In this document: positions 27,121 through 36,565 of the stretch, in pieces
How the letters are laid out: every line of letters starts with the position of its first letter
Position numbering within the stretch: the first letter of the stretch is position 1
NCBI RefSeq assembly: GCF_014251955.1
Contig: NZ_CP059203.1
Location: 54,543-118,542, forward strand
DNA length: 64,000 bases
Direction: 5' to 3'
Source of the DNA: Blattabacterium cuenoti
GTDB lineage: Bacteria; Bacteroidota; Bacteroidia; Flavobacteriales; Blattabacteriaceae
Program-made: the position numbers and the translations under genes
Notes under the pieces: model-generated
Seen by the model: the letters and a program-made list of their open reading frames with translations, nothing else
What the model was told of the DNA's origin: nothing
Databases searched by the model: none

Positions 27121-27930
27121 ATGATAAATACAAAACAAGTAATTGAATATATCGTCTATTGGATAAAAAAATACATAAAAAAATCTCAATTAAATGGGTT
27201 TATCATTGGAATTTCTGGAGGAATAGATTCTGCAGTAACATCCATGTTAGTCGCCATGACTAAATATCCTACTATTGCATTAGAAATGCCTATCTTAGAA
27301 AAAAAAAAAAACTTACTATCTCAAAAACATATTAATTTTTTAACATCCAGATTCATAAATGTTTATCCTTTAAAAATAGATTTATCTTCTTTATTTACTT
27401 CTTTTTGTCATACAGTTCATGTTAATAAGAAAATGAAAAAAAATAAAGATTTAGCTTTAGCAAATATAAAATCTAGGATACGTATGATGACTCTATATTA
27501 TTATGCAAATATAAAAAACTATCTAGTTGTAGGAACTGGAAATAAAATAGAGGATTTTGGAGTTGGATTCTTTACAAAATATGGAGATGGAGGAGTGGAT
27601 CTTCATCCAATAGCTGATTTAACTAAAAGTGAAATACGTTCTATAGCTAAAGAATTCAATATTCTTGATTGTATTCAAAAAGCAAAACCCACAGATGGAT
27701 TATGGGAGGATCAAAGATCGGATGAAGAACAATTAGAAGCTTCCTATGAAGAATTAGAATGGGCTATGAAAATGTCAAAAAAAAAATCAAAACATATTAG
27801 TTTGTTCAAAGGAAGAGAATATGAAGTTTTTAAAAAATATCAAATATTACATCAAAAAAATAATCATAAAATGATTCCTATTCCCGTTTGCAAAATTCCT
27901 ATGAATATTAAGAAAAAAATAAAAAATTGA
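27121..27930 (+). CDS. nadE: NH3-dependent NAD+ synthetase
   Basis: A 269-residue synthetase that amidates nicotinate adenine dinucleotide to NAD+. The P-loop GISGGIDSAV (about 33-42), the GTGNKIEDFGVGFFTKYGDG stretch and the later PTDGLWEDQRSDE segment are conserved. There is no glutaminase domain, so it uses free ammonia. In an endosymbiont it indicates that at least the last NAD step is kept. Confidence 0.93.
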   Translation: MINTKQVIEYIVYWIKKYIKKSQLNGFIIGISGGIDSAVTSMLVAMTKYPTIALEMPILEKKKNLLSQKHINFLTSRFINVYPLKIDLSSLFTSFCHTVHVNKKMKKNKDLALANIKSRIRMMTLYYYANIKNYLVVGTGNKIEDFGVGFFTKYGDGGVDLHPIADLTKSEIRSIAKEFNILDCIQKAKPTDGLWEDQRSDEEQLEASYEELEWAMKMSKKKSKHISLFKGREYEVFKKYQILHQKNNHKMIPIPVCKIPMNIKKKIKN

Positions 27931-28050
27931 TTTTTCTTCCTTATTTATTATTTCTTCAACTCTATTCCTATTTCTTTTCTTAAAAAAAAGATACAGAGTT
28001 ATAAAAAAAGTAGAATTAGAATACAAATAATCTATAGGAAATCGTTTTCG

Positions 28051-28058
28051 TACCTTTG
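28051..28058 (+). promoter_or_regulatory. Bacteroidota -7 element (TACCTTTG) ahead of folE
   Basis: TACCTTTG matches TAnnTTTG exactly and sits 33 bases before the folE ATG, a plausible leader length. No clear -33 TTG is seen upstream. It probably drives folE and perhaps cysS. Confidence 0.5.
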
Positions 28059-28091
28059 TTTATTATCTATCATGAATTAAGTTGATTTATT

Positions 28092-28742
28092 ATGATGGAA
28101 AAACAAAATAATAAAAAAATTGATTCAGTGAATCACGAAACTCCATTACGGAATGATGCTTTTTATATGAGCGATGAAGAAAAAATAGATAAAATAGAAA
28201 AACATTTCTTTCATATTATGAAAATCCTAGGATTAGATATGAATGATGATAGTTTAAAAAGTACTCCAAGACGTGTAGCAAAGATGTTTATAAAAGAAAT
28301 ATTTAGCGGACTGAATCCAAATACAACTCCTAAATCATCCACATTTGAAAATAAATATAAGTATAACCAAATGCTAATAGAAAAAAATATTACAGTTTAT
28401 TCTACTTGCGAACATCATTTTCTTCCTATTGTTGGAAAAGCTCATGTTGGTTATATTTCTAATGGAAAAGTCGTCGGGCTTTCCAAAATTAATAGAATTG
28501 TAAATTACTACGCAAAAAGACCACAAGTTCAAGAACGTTTAACGATGCAAATTGTAAAATCCTTACAAGAGATCCTAGAAACAAAAGATGTTGCTTGTGT
28601 CATAGATGCAAAACATTTATGTGTAAATTCACGTGGAATTAGAGATATAGAAAGTAGTACCATTACTACTGAATTAATAGGTTCCTTTAAAAATAATCCG
28701 GAAATTAGAAGGGAATTTTTCCATTATATTGGAATCCCTTAA
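28092..28742 (+). CDS. folE: GTP cyclohydrolase I
   Basis: A 216-residue type I enzyme, first step of tetrahydrofolate synthesis (GTP to dihydroneopterin triphosphate). The zinc and catalytic motif CEHHFLPIVGKAHVGY (about 115-130), the substrate segment GLSKINRIV and the late DAKHLCVNSRGI with its zinc Cys are intact. The N-terminus has a variable Asn/Lys-rich part. Start could also be the second ATG at 28095. cysS follows after 12 bases. Confidence 0.94.
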   Translation: MMEKQNNKKIDSVNHETPLRNDAFYMSDEEKIDKIEKHFFHIMKILGLDMNDDSLKSTPRRVAKMFIKEIFSGLNPNTTPKSSTFENKYKYNQMLIEKNITVYSTCEHHFLPIVGKAHVGYISNGKVVGLSKINRIVNYYAKRPQVQERLTMQIVKSLQEILETKDVACVIDAKHLCVNSRGIRDIESSTITTELIGSFKNNPEIRREFFHYIGIP

Positions 28743-28754
28743 TAAACAAAAATA

Positions 28755-30272
28755 ATGAATATGATGAATATAGAAGACAAAAATTATATACGAAATCACA
28801 TAAAAATATATAATTCTTTGACAGGAAAAAAAGAATTATTTCAGCCTATTAATAAAAAATATGTTGGAATTTATGTTTGTGGCCCTACAGTTTATCACGA
28901 TATTCATTTAGGAAATTGTCGAACTTTCATCTCATTTGATTTAGTTTTTCGTTATTTTAAACATTTAGGATACAAAGTTCGTTATGTTAGAAATATCACG
29001 GATGTAGGACATTTAGAAAATGAAAGAGATGATGGAGAAGACAAAATTTCTAAAAAATCTCGTATAGAAGGACTTGAGCCTATGGAAATTGTTCAAAAAT
29101 ATACTATCTCTTTTCATAAAATACTAAATATTTTCAATACTTTACCTCCTAGTATTGAACCAACAGCTACCGGTCATATTATAGAACAAATAGATATAAT
29201 TCAAGAATTAATCAAAAAAAAATTAGCATACGAAAAAAACGGTTCTGTTTATTTTGATATAAAAAAATATAATAAAAAATTTTCTTCTTACGGAAAACTT
29301 AGTCATAATAAAATAGATAAACTGTTTAATCAAAAATTAAAAAACAACTCTTCTGTTGTTGTAGAAAAACGTTGTTTTCAAGATTTTTCTCTTTGGAAGA
29401 GAGCCAATGATAATCATATTATGAATTGGAATTCTCCATGGGGAAAAGGATTTCCAGGGTGGCATATCGAATGTACAACTATGAGTACAAAATATTTAGG
29501 AGAAATTTTTGATATTCATGGTGGAGGAATAGATCTAAAATTTCCACATCATGAATGTGAATTAGCTCAAGCCATAGGGATTTATGAAAATAAAAATCTT
29601 GCACATTATTGGATGCACACAAATATGCTTACTTTTAATGGAAAAAAAATGAGCAAATCCACGGGAAATTTTTTAGGATTAAAAGATATAATTATTTATA
29701 ATAAATCTTTTCATCCTACAATCATTCGATTTTTTATTTTACAATCTCATTATCGTAGTCTTTTAAATTTTTCGTATCAAGGACTTATAAATGCTGAAAA
29801 AGGATATTATCGTTTAATGAATGCAATTGAAAAATTGAAACATTTTTCTACTAAGGAAAAAACAAAAACAAATCATTATTATTCGTCAACTTTCAATATT
29901 ATTCAATGGATAAAAGATTGTTATAACGCTATAAATGATGATTTTAATATTCCTTTGTTAATTTCTTTTTTATTCAAAGCATCTCACATTGTGAATAATT
30001 CTTCTTCTGTGATTAATAACATGGGGTGTTCGGATATCAATTTGTGGAACAAATACATGAATCATTTTATCTTTGATATTCTTGGTCTTCAAACATTATC
30101 ATTAGAAAAAAATTCTTCGTATGAAACTTCTAAAAAGTTCAAAGTACTTATTGAAAGATTGATAAAATTTCGTATAGAAGAAAGAAAAAGAAGAAATTGG
30201 ATACTTTCGGATAGAATTCGAAAAGAATTATCTCACGTAGGAATTTCATTACATGATGATAAATTATGTTAA
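28755..30272 (+). CDS. cysS: Cysteinyl-tRNA synthetase
   Basis: A 505-residue class I synthetase. The HIGH-type motif appears as HDIHLGNCR, and KMSKS is in NGKKMSKSTGN. The zinc ligands are visible: the Cys of YVCGPTVY, then WHIECTTM and FPHHECELAQ. Several ATGs lie in the first few codons (28755, 28761, 28764). The C-terminal DALR-like helical domain is present. The gene ends by overlapping the convergent Cys/Met PLP enzyme by 9 bases. Confidence 0.95.
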   Translation: MNMMNIEDKNYIRNHIKIYNSLTGKKELFQPINKKYVGIYVCGPTVYHDIHLGNCRTFISFDLVFRYFKHLGYKVRYVRNITDVGHLENERDDGEDKISKKSRIEGLEPMEIVQKYTISFHKILNIFNTLPPSIEPTATGHIIEQIDIIQELIKKKLAYEKNGSVYFDIKKYNKKFSSYGKLSHNKIDKLFNQKLKNNSSVVVEKRCFQDFSLWKRANDNHIMNWNSPWGKGFPGWHIECTTMSTKYLGEIFDIHGGGIDLKFPHHECELAQAIGIYENKNLAHYWMHTNMLTFNGKKMSKSTGNFLGLKDIIIYNKSFHPTIIRFFILQSHYRSLLNFSYQGLINAEKGYYRLMNAIEKLKHFSTKEKTKTNHYYSSTFNIIQWIKDCYNAINDDFNIPLLISFLFKASHIVNNSSSVINNMGCSDINLWNKYMNHFIFDILGLQTLSLEKNSSYETSKKFKVLIERLIKFRIEERKRRNWILSDRIRKELSHVGISLHDDKLC

Positions 30273-31412
30273 TGCTTGATCTATATCCTCTATAAGATCT
30301 TCTACATTTTCTATTCCAAAAGACAAACGAATAAGTGAATCTTGAATTCCTGCATTTTTTCTGATTTCTAAAGGAGTAGATTTATGTGTCATAGTGGCTG
30401 GATGACAAATTAAACTTTTTGTCCCTCCCAAACTTTCTGCTAATTTGAATAATTTGGTAGATGTGACAACCTTTTTTGCAGATTCTATAGTGTCATTTTT
30501 TAAACTAAAAGAAACTATAGCTCCAAAATATCGTTGTTGTTTCACTGCGACAGAATGATTTTTATGAGATGATAATCCAGGATAATAAATTTTATCGATA
30601 CAGGTTTTCTTTTTTTTCTCTAATAAAAAATAGGCGACTCTAAATGCATTTTCAGATTGTTTTTTCACACGTAAATACAAAGTTTGACAACCTCTTATCG
30701 TTAACCAAGAATCAAAAGGAGATAAGATTCCTCCAGTTGCATTTTGAATATATTTCAATTTTTCATATAAATCTGGTTTTTTCACTGTAATTAATCCAGC
30801 TAATACATCTGAATGGCCAGAAAGATATTTTGTAGCACTATGAATGACTATATCTGCACCTAAATTGAGAGGATTTTGAATAGCAGGAGAAGCAAAAGTA
30901 TTATCCACTACAACTAAAATATTTGGATTTTTTTTCTTTGAAATTTTACTAATCTCTTTAATATCAGATATTTTTAATGTTGGATTTGTGGGAGTTTCTA
31001 ACCAAATAAGCTTTGTTTTATGAGAAATAACAGAAATAACATTTTCTGAAAAAGTTGTATCCACAAATTTGGAATGAAGTTCTAATTTTTTATACAACTT
31101 CAACAAACGAAAAGTCCCTCCATAAATATCATCTACAGCCACTATTTCATCTCCACATTTTAATAATTTTAAAACCGCATCTATAGATGCTAATCCAGAA
31201 GAAAAAGCAAGACTTGCATAACCATATTCTAAATCTGTAATTAAATGTTCTAATATTTTTCTTGTAGGATTATTTGTTCTTGTATAATCAAATCCTTTAT
31301 GAATACCAGGAGCATCTTGAACATAAGTAGAAGTTTGATATATTGGTGTAGAAATAGCACCTGTTAAAGGATCTGATAATATTTTTTGAATAAGTTTTGT
31401 TTCTTCCTTCAT
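30264..31412 (-). CDS. Cys/Met-metabolism PLP enzyme (cystathionine gamma-synthase/lyase family)
   Basis: A PLP-dependent trans-sulfuration family enzyme of about 382 residues from the preferred ATG at 31412 (MKEETKLIQKIL); a frame start at 31439 adds nine residues. Conserved parts are YTRTNNPTR (phosphate/Arg site), FSSGLASIDAVL, the VVVDNTFASP aspartate, and the PLP lysine in HSATKYLSGHSDV. The family includes cystathionine gamma-synthase, gamma-lyase and beta-lyase, which cannot be told apart reliably by eye. It is divergent from atpB, with a strong palindrome between the two genes. Confidence 0.82.
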   Translation of the reverse strand: MKEETKLIQKILSDPLTGAISTPIYQTSTYVQDAPGIHKGFDYTRTNNPTRKILEHLITDLEYGYASLAFSSGLASIDAVLKLLKCGDEIVAVDDIYGGTFRLLKLYKKLELHSKFVDTTFSENVISVISHKTKLIWLETPTNPTLKISDIKEISKISKKKNPNILVVVDNTFASPAIQNPLNLGADIVIHSATKYLSGHSDVLAGLITVKKPDLYEKLKYIQNATGGILSPFDSWLTIRGCQTLYLRVKKQSENAFRVAYFLLEKKKKTCIDKIYYPGLSSHKNHSVAVKQQRYFGAIVSFSLKNDTIESAKKVVTSTKLFKLAESLGGTKSLICHPATMTHKSTPLEIRKNAGIQDSLIRLSFGIENVEDLIEDIDQALT

Positions 31413-31472
31413 TGTGTGTTTCGCATTAATAATATACAAATGTACTCTTTACAATTTAAAAGATGAAAATTC

Positions 31473-31504
31473 AATATTTTCCATAAATTTTTATGGAAAA
31501 TATT
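31473..31504. promoter_or_regulatory. 15-bp perfect palindrome between the PLP-enzyme gene and atpB
   Basis: The left arm AATATTTTCCATAAA and right arm TTTATGGAAAATATT are exact reverse complements with only two bases between them. The site lies between two divergent genes, 61 bases from the PLP-enzyme ATG and 56 from the atpB ATG. It therefore cannot be a terminator for either gene and looks more like an operator or a structured 5' leader. No similar copy was noticed elsewhere in the window. Confidence 0.6.
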
Positions 31505-31559
31505 CATATTCTTTTTCAGAAAAAATATAAATTTATTTTTTGTTTTTTTCAATGTTTGA

Positions 31560-32609
31560 ATGATTTTAAATCAACTAAAATTATCAGTCATCCTTCTTAT
31601 TTTTTGTATGACGATTATTTCCGGAAATCCGGGTTTTTTTTCGAAAACAAATAATCAAAAAAAATCTATTGATGTTTCTAAAATAATTGTTGAACATATT
31701 AGTGATTCTCATGAATGGAATGTTTTTGGAAATGTCTTTTCTTTTCCTATTTTTTTGTGGAATAATGGATGGGAATTTTTTTATTCGTCTCAATTTTCAT
31801 TTGGAAATGTAGTAAAAGGGAAGTTTGGATATTATAAAATGTTTCAAGAAAAAATATATCAAACCAATTCTAAAGGAGTTTTACACATAAATTCGAAAGG
31901 ACTTCCAACCAATAAGAGACCTTGGGATTTTTCTATTACAAAAAATGTGGTATCTATATGCATCTCATGTTTTATATTGTGTTTTCTTTTTATAAAGATG
32001 AGATATAGTTACAAGAATCATCAAGTGAAATGGAATATAGGAATTTTTTTAGAATTCTTAATTCTATTCATACGTAATGAAATAGCTATTCCAAATATTG
32101 GAGAAAAAAAATATAAACCTTATTTTCCTTTTTTATTGACCACTTTTTTTTTCATATTGATAAACAATTTAATAGGTCTTATCCCTAGTTTTCCTAACGT
32201 AACAGGAAATATAAGTATCACATTTGTTTTAGCGTTGATCACTTTTTTTATAACTAATATTAATGCCAATAAAAGTTATTGGAAACATACTTTTTGGATG
32301 CCAAATGTTCCTTTATTTATAAAATTTATACTGGCTCCAATAGAATTGATTGGAATTTTTATTCGTCCACTGACTTTATGTATTCGTTTATTTGCTAATA
32401 TTACTGCTGGTCATATTATTGTTTTGAGTTTTATTTGTCTTATTTTTATTTTTAAAAATTTATTTATTGCTGGTTTTTCCATAACTTTCGGTTTTTTTAT
32501 TTATTTATTGGAAGTTATGGTCGCCTTTTTGCAAGCCTTTATTTTTACAACTTTATCTTCTTTACTTATAGGTATAGCTGTTAAAAATTATGAAAGTAAA
32601 ACTCATTAA
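31560..32609 (+). CDS. atpB: ATP synthase F0 subunit a
   Basis: A 349-residue proton-channel subunit. A signal-like N-terminus and a long soluble insert (about 25-125) precede the membrane part, as in other Bacteroidota AtpB. The key arginine is in RPLTLCIRLFANITAGHII (about 275-290), and the last helices hold EVMVAFLQAFIFTTLSSL. It heads the atpBEFHAG cluster; atpE follows 23 bases later. The beta and epsilon subunits (atpD, atpC) are not here, a common Bacteroidota split. Confidence 0.94.
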   Translation: MILNQLKLSVILLIFCMTIISGNPGFFSKTNNQKKSIDVSKIIVEHISDSHEWNVFGNVFSFPIFLWNNGWEFFYSSQFSFGNVVKGKFGYYKMFQEKIYQTNSKGVLHINSKGLPTNKRPWDFSITKNVVSICISCFILCFLFIKMRYSYKNHQVKWNIGIFLEFLILFIRNEIAIPNIGEKKYKPYFPFLLTTFFFILINNLIGLIPSFPNVTGNISITFVLALITFFITNINANKSYWKHTFWMPNVPLFIKFILAPIELIGIFIRPLTLCIRLFANITAGHIIVLSFICLIFIFKNLFIAGFSITFGFFIYLLEVMVAFLQAFIFTTLSSLLIGIAVKNYESKTH

Positions 32610-32632
32610 AATTTAAAAAAAATATAATTATT

Positions 32633-32860
32633 ATGGATATAGATTTAACTTATTCAGGGATAGCTGCTTTAGGAGCTGGTCTTGCAGTGATAGGAGCAGG
32701 ACTAGGAATTGGTAAAATTGGAAGTTCTGCAATGGATGCTATTTCTAGACAACCTGAAGCTTCAGGGAAAATACAAAATGCAATGATTATTGCTGCAGCT
32801 CTGATTGAGGGAGCAGCTCTTTTTGGGATAGTGACAGCTTTGTTGACCGTGTTTAAATAA
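32633..32860 (+). CDS. atpE: ATP synthase F0 subunit c
   Basis: A 75-residue hairpin of two hydrophobic helices. The loop SRQPEASGKIQ is typical and the proton-carrying acid is the Glu in AAALIEGAALFG. The GAGLGIGKIG repeats in helix one are the glycine packing motif of the c ring. I do not see a convincing sodium-site pattern, so a proton ring is assumed. Confidence 0.95.
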   Translation: MDIDLTYSGIAALGAGLAVIGAGLGIGKIGSSAMDAISRQPEASGKIQNAMIIAAALIEGAALFGIVTALLTVFK

Positions 32861-32878
32861 TATAATAAATAATTTTTC

Positions 32879-33373
32879 ATGGATTTGCTAACTCCTTCTA
32901 TTGGTTTAATTGTTTGGCAGACAATTATATTTTTGATATTAATGTTATTTCTTTCTAAATATGCTTGGAAACCAATAATAAAATTTGTTGATCAAAGAGA
33001 AGAAAAAATTAGAATTTCTATAGAAAAAGCTGATCAAGTTAAAAAAGAATTAAAAGATATAGAAAATCAAAAAAATAAAATTTTGAAAGAAATACGGATA
33101 AAAAGAGATTTTCTTCTTAAAGAAGCTATTAAGATAAAAGAAGAGATTAAACATAAAGCTCAAAAAGAAGGATTACTTGAGAAAAAAAAAATAATTCAAG
33201 AAGCAAAAAAGATGTTACAAATAGAAAGAAAAGTTGCAATACATGAATTAAAAAATAAAATAGGTGATATTTCCATAAAAATAGCTGAAAAAATATTAAA
33301 AGAAGAGTTTGATAAAAACCAAAAAACGAATCAACAAGAAAAATTCATAAGAAAATTAATCAATGATTTGTAA
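32879..33373 (+). CDS. atpF: ATP synthase F0 subunit b
   Basis: A 164-residue peripheral-stalk subunit: one N-terminal membrane helix (about 8-28, ending LSKYAWKPI), followed by a long Lys/Glu-rich coiled coil to the end. The KPI(I)KFVDQREEKIR stretch after the membrane helix is diagnostic. The coding part contains many short A runs but stays in frame. The delta-subunit gene starts 64 bases further on. Confidence 0.94.
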   Translation: MDLLTPSIGLIVWQTIIFLILMLFLSKYAWKPIIKFVDQREEKIRISIEKADQVKKELKDIENQKNKILKEIRIKRDFLLKEAIKIKEEIKHKAQKEGLLEKKKIIQEAKKMLQIERKVAIHELKNKIGDISIKIAEKILKEEFDKNQKTNQQEKFIRKLINDL

Positions 33374-33437
33374 TTTTTTTTACTCACTCCCTATTATTTA
33401 TTTTATAACACTTACTAATAACGAATTCATTAATAAT

Positions 33438-34000
33438 ATGTTTTTTAAAAAAAAAATCACGAAACATTATGCTAGAGTTCTTTTTGAATATTCTGTGAAA
33501 ACCCACAAAAGAGATTCCATTTATTATAAAATTAAAAAAGTATCTTTTCTATTGTCTCAACATATTGATTTCAATAAGTTTTTTACTAATTCCCTATTAA
33601 GTAATGAAAAAAAAATACTTTTTTTAGAAAAAGTTTTTCATCCTTTTGATTTTTTTCTTTTTCATTTTCTAAAACTTCTAGTTATACGAAAAAGAGAATC
33701 TCTTCTGAAAGAGATTTTTTTAGAATATAAAAATATATATAAAGAAAATAAAGGATTTGTAAAATGTATTCTCACTTCTTCTTTTCCTTTAAATACGGAT
33801 CATCAAAAAATGATTGTTCATAAGATTATTTCTTCATCAGAAAAAAAAAAGAATACAAAAACAAAAAAAAAAAATATCACATAATCAATAAAGTTGATAA
33901 ATCTGTTATTGGAGGATTTTTGTTACGTATAGGATATAAAGAGTGGAATTTCAGTGTGAAAAGACAATTACTTGATATTCAAAAAATGTTTAAAAATTAA
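33438..34000 (+). CDS. atpH: ATP synthase delta subunit, frameshifted near A10/A12 tracts
   Basis: The first part (33438-33884) encodes an OSCP/delta protein from MFFKKKITKHYARVLFEYS to LTSSFPLN. It then runs through A10 (33841-33850) and A12 (33863-33874) tracts to an early TAA. The missing C-terminus is intact in another frame (about 33875-34000), giving NKVDKSVIGGFLLRIG and SVKRQLLDIQKMF, the conserved delta ending. Adding one base near the tracts restores a protein of about 187 residues, a normal length. Frames starting at 33363 add 25 unlikely residues; the ATG at 33438 matches the family start. It could be expressed by slippage on poly-A, be an assembly error, or be a recent lesion. atpA starts 6 bases after the restored stop. 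Confidence 0.85.
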
Positions 34001-34006
34001 TTTTAC

Positions 34007-35590
34007 ATGTCCGATTTAAAATATTCTGAAATATCATCGATTCTTAAAAAACAATTATATGATTTTCAATTTGAATCAAAATTATCTGAATCAGGAATTG
34101 TTGTTCAAGTAGGAGACGGAATAGTCCAATCTTTTGGATTAAATTCTGTTTTTTCTGGAGAACTGGTAGAATTTCATTCTGGAATAAAAGGGATAGTTTT
34201 GAATCTTGAAGAAGATCATGTCAGTATAGTGTTACTCCATCCGTACAAAGAAATTAAAGAAGGAGATGTTGTCACACGTACAGGAAAAATATTATCTATA
34301 AAAGTAGGAGAAGGGATGTTAGGTCGTGTGGTCGATATATTAGGAAATCCTATTGATGGAAAAGGACCTATAGAAGGAGAATTGTTTGAAATGCCATTAG
34401 AAAGAAAGGCTCCAGGGGTTATTTATAGAGAACCTGTAAAAGAACCACTTCAAACAGGAATTAAATTTATAGATTCTATGATTCCTATCGGAAGAGGACA
34501 AAGAGAATTGATTATTGGAGATAGACAAACTGGAAAAACGACTATCGCAATTGATACTATTCTTAATCAAAAGGAATTTTATGAAACGGAGAAACAAGTT
34601 TATTGTATTTACGTTGCTATAAGTCAAAAAGGGTCTACAATAGCTAGAATGATTCAAATATTAGAAGAAAAAGGAGCTATGCCTTATACGATTGTAGTAG
34701 CTTCAAATGCTTCCGAACCTGCATCTATACAGGTTTTTTCTCCTTTTTCTGGTACAGCTATTGGAGAATATTTTCGTGATACGGGGCGTTCTTCTTTAGT
34801 GATTTATGATGATCTTTCTAAACAAGCTGTTTCTTATAGAGAAATATCTTTATTGTTACGTCGTCCTCCCGGAAGAGAAGCATATCCAGGAGATGTTTTC
34901 TATTTACATTCTCGTTTATTAGAACGAGCTTCTAAAATAATCAGTGATCAAAATATAGCTGAAAAAATGAATGATATTCCAGAATCAATAAAAGGTCATA
35001 TTAAAGGGGGGGGGTCTTTAACAGCAATTCCTATTATTGAAACCCAGTCTGGAGATGTATCTTCTTATATTCCAACTAATGTGATTTCTATAACCGATGG
35101 ACAAATTTTTTTAGAAAAAGATCTATTCCATTCTGGAATACGTCCAGCTATTAATGAAAGTATTTCTGTCTCTCGTGTGGGAGGAGCTGCTCAAATAAAA
35201 TCTATGAGAAAAGTATCTGGAACTTTAAAATTGGATCAAGCTCAATTTAGAGAATTGGAATCTTTTTCAAAATTTGGATCTGAATTAGATCCAGAAACTA
35301 TGAAAATTATACAAAAAGGAAGAATCAATATAGAAATATTAAAACAAAAACCTCATTATCCATATAAAATATCTGATCAAATTGCCATTATTTATGCTGG
35401 TACAAAAAATCTTTTAAACAAAATTCCTATTGAAAAGATAAAAGATTTTGAAAAAGAATATCTTTTTTATTTAAATGAAAAACACAAAGAATTATTGAAT
35501 TCTTTGCAAAATGGAATTTTTAATGATGAATTGTCTAAAATTTTAGAAGATACAGCTTTGGAACTAAGCGAAAAATATTATTCATCTTAA
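34007..35590 (+). CDS. atpA: ATP synthase F1 subunit alpha
   Basis: A 527-residue alpha subunit. It has the beta-barrel N-terminus ([14 protein letters not shown]), the P-loop GDRQTGKTT (about 169-177) and the [12 protein letters not shown] segment. The arginine-finger region lies in [17 protein letters not shown] near residue 385. The nucleotide site on alpha is regulatory. It is well conserved, with no odd codon runs apart from a G7 run near 35006 that keeps the frame. Confidence 0.96.
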   Translation: MSDLKYSEISSILKKQLYDFQFESKLSESGIVVQVGDGIVQSFGLNSVFSGELVEFHSGIKGIVLNLEEDHVSIVLLHPYKEIKEGDVVTRTGKILSIKVGEGMLGRVVDILGNPIDGKGPIEGELFEMPLERKAPGVIYREPVKEPLQTGIKFIDSMIPIGRGQRELIIGDRQTGKTTIAIDTILNQKEFYETEKQVYCIYVAISQKGSTIARMIQILEEKGAMPYTIVVASNASEPASIQVFSPFSGTAIGEYFRDTGRSSLVIYDDLSKQAVSYREISLLLRRPPGREAYPGDVFYLHSRLLERASKIISDQNIAEKMNDIPESIKGHIKGGGSLTAIPIIETQSGDVSSYIPTNVISITDGQIFLEKDLFHSGIRPAINESISVSRVGGAAQIKSMRKVSGTLKLDQAQFRELESFSKFGSELDPETMKIIQKGRINIEILKQKPHYPYKISDQIAIIYAGTKNLLNKIPIEKIKDFEKEYLFYLNEKHKELLNSLQNGIFNDELSKILEDTALELSEKYYSS

Positions 35591-35610
35591 TTTTTTAAAA
35601 AATATTTTTT

Positions 35611-36492
35611 ATGTCTAATCCAAAGGAGACAAAAAAACGAATTTTATCCATAAATTCTGTTTTGAAAACAACAGAATCTATGAAAATGATTTCTGTTGTA
35701 AAATTAAAAAAATCTAAAAAATCGCTTTCACATATTAAAAAATATTCAGAATATATAGAAAAACTATTTCAATATTTTTTATTAACAGAAGAAAAAGATA
35801 GTTTAAAAAAAAATAAGTATTTCTTTTCTAAAGAAAAGAAAGAAAAAAAACGATTATTTTTAATAATAACTTCTAATAGAGGTTTATGTGGGTCATTTAA
35901 TTCCTTAATTTTTGATAAAATTCATAAAATTATTCAGGAAAATATACATGATAAATGTCTTTTTTTTTCTATAGGAAAAAAAGGATTGGATTTTTTATCC
36001 AAAAAACATAGATATAAAATTTATGATGGAAACAAACAATTTGTAAGTCATTATACTTATAAATATAAAGAGACATATCCTTTTATAATAAAATTAATTG
36101 AAGATTTTTTATCTAAAAAAATTTCCTCAATATTTTTAATATATAATCATTTAAAAAATACTCTTTTTCAAGAAGTTGTTGTAGAAAAATTTCTTCCAAT
36201 TCCTTTTTCTGTTTATAATGATTTTTCAAAAAAACCAGATCCCATTTTAGAACCATCTAAAAAAATGATTTTAGATTGTATTGTTCCAAAATATCTGAAT
36301 GTGAAATTTTTCAAAAGATTATTAGAATCATTCACTTCAGAACATACAGCACGTATGATCTCTATGCATAAAGCCACAGAAAATGCATCTGATATCAGAA
36401 AGAATCTTATATTGAATTATAATAAAGAAAGACAAATAACAATTACTAAAGAAATACTTGAAATTATTAGTGGATTAGAAGCTTTAAAATAG
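35611..36492 (+). CDS. atpG: ATP synthase F1 subunit gamma
   Basis: A 293-residue central rotor subunit. The N-terminal helix begins with KRILSINSVLKTTESMKMISVVKLKK and the C-terminal helix holds ESFTSEHTARMISMHKATENASD, both classic gamma signatures. The TSNRGLCGSFN motif near residue 90 is also intact. It closes the atp cluster; the next gene starts after 73 bases. Confidence 0.95.
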   Translation: MSNPKETKKRILSINSVLKTTESMKMISVVKLKKSKKSLSHIKKYSEYIEKLFQYFLLTEEKDSLKKNKYFFSKEKKEKKRLFLIITSNRGLCGSFNSLIFDKIHKIIQENIHDKCLFFSIGKKGLDFLSKKHRYKIYDGNKQFVSHYTYKYKETYPFIIKLIEDFLSKKISSIFLIYNHLKNTLFQEVVVEKFLPIPFSVYNDFSKKPDPILEPSKKMILDCIVPKYLNVKFFKRLLESFTSEHTARMISMHKATENASDIRKNLILNYNKERQITITKEILEIISGLEALK

Positions 36493-36565
36493 TTCGTTCT
36501 TAGGATAGGATAATCTTAATATTAAGTAGTAGTAGTAAGTAGGGAAAAATTATTTTAGAAAAATT

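Noticed and set aside
33363..33437. N-terminal extension of atpH
   Set aside because: The first 25 residues have no delta-subunit similarity; the ATG at 33438 fits the family start.
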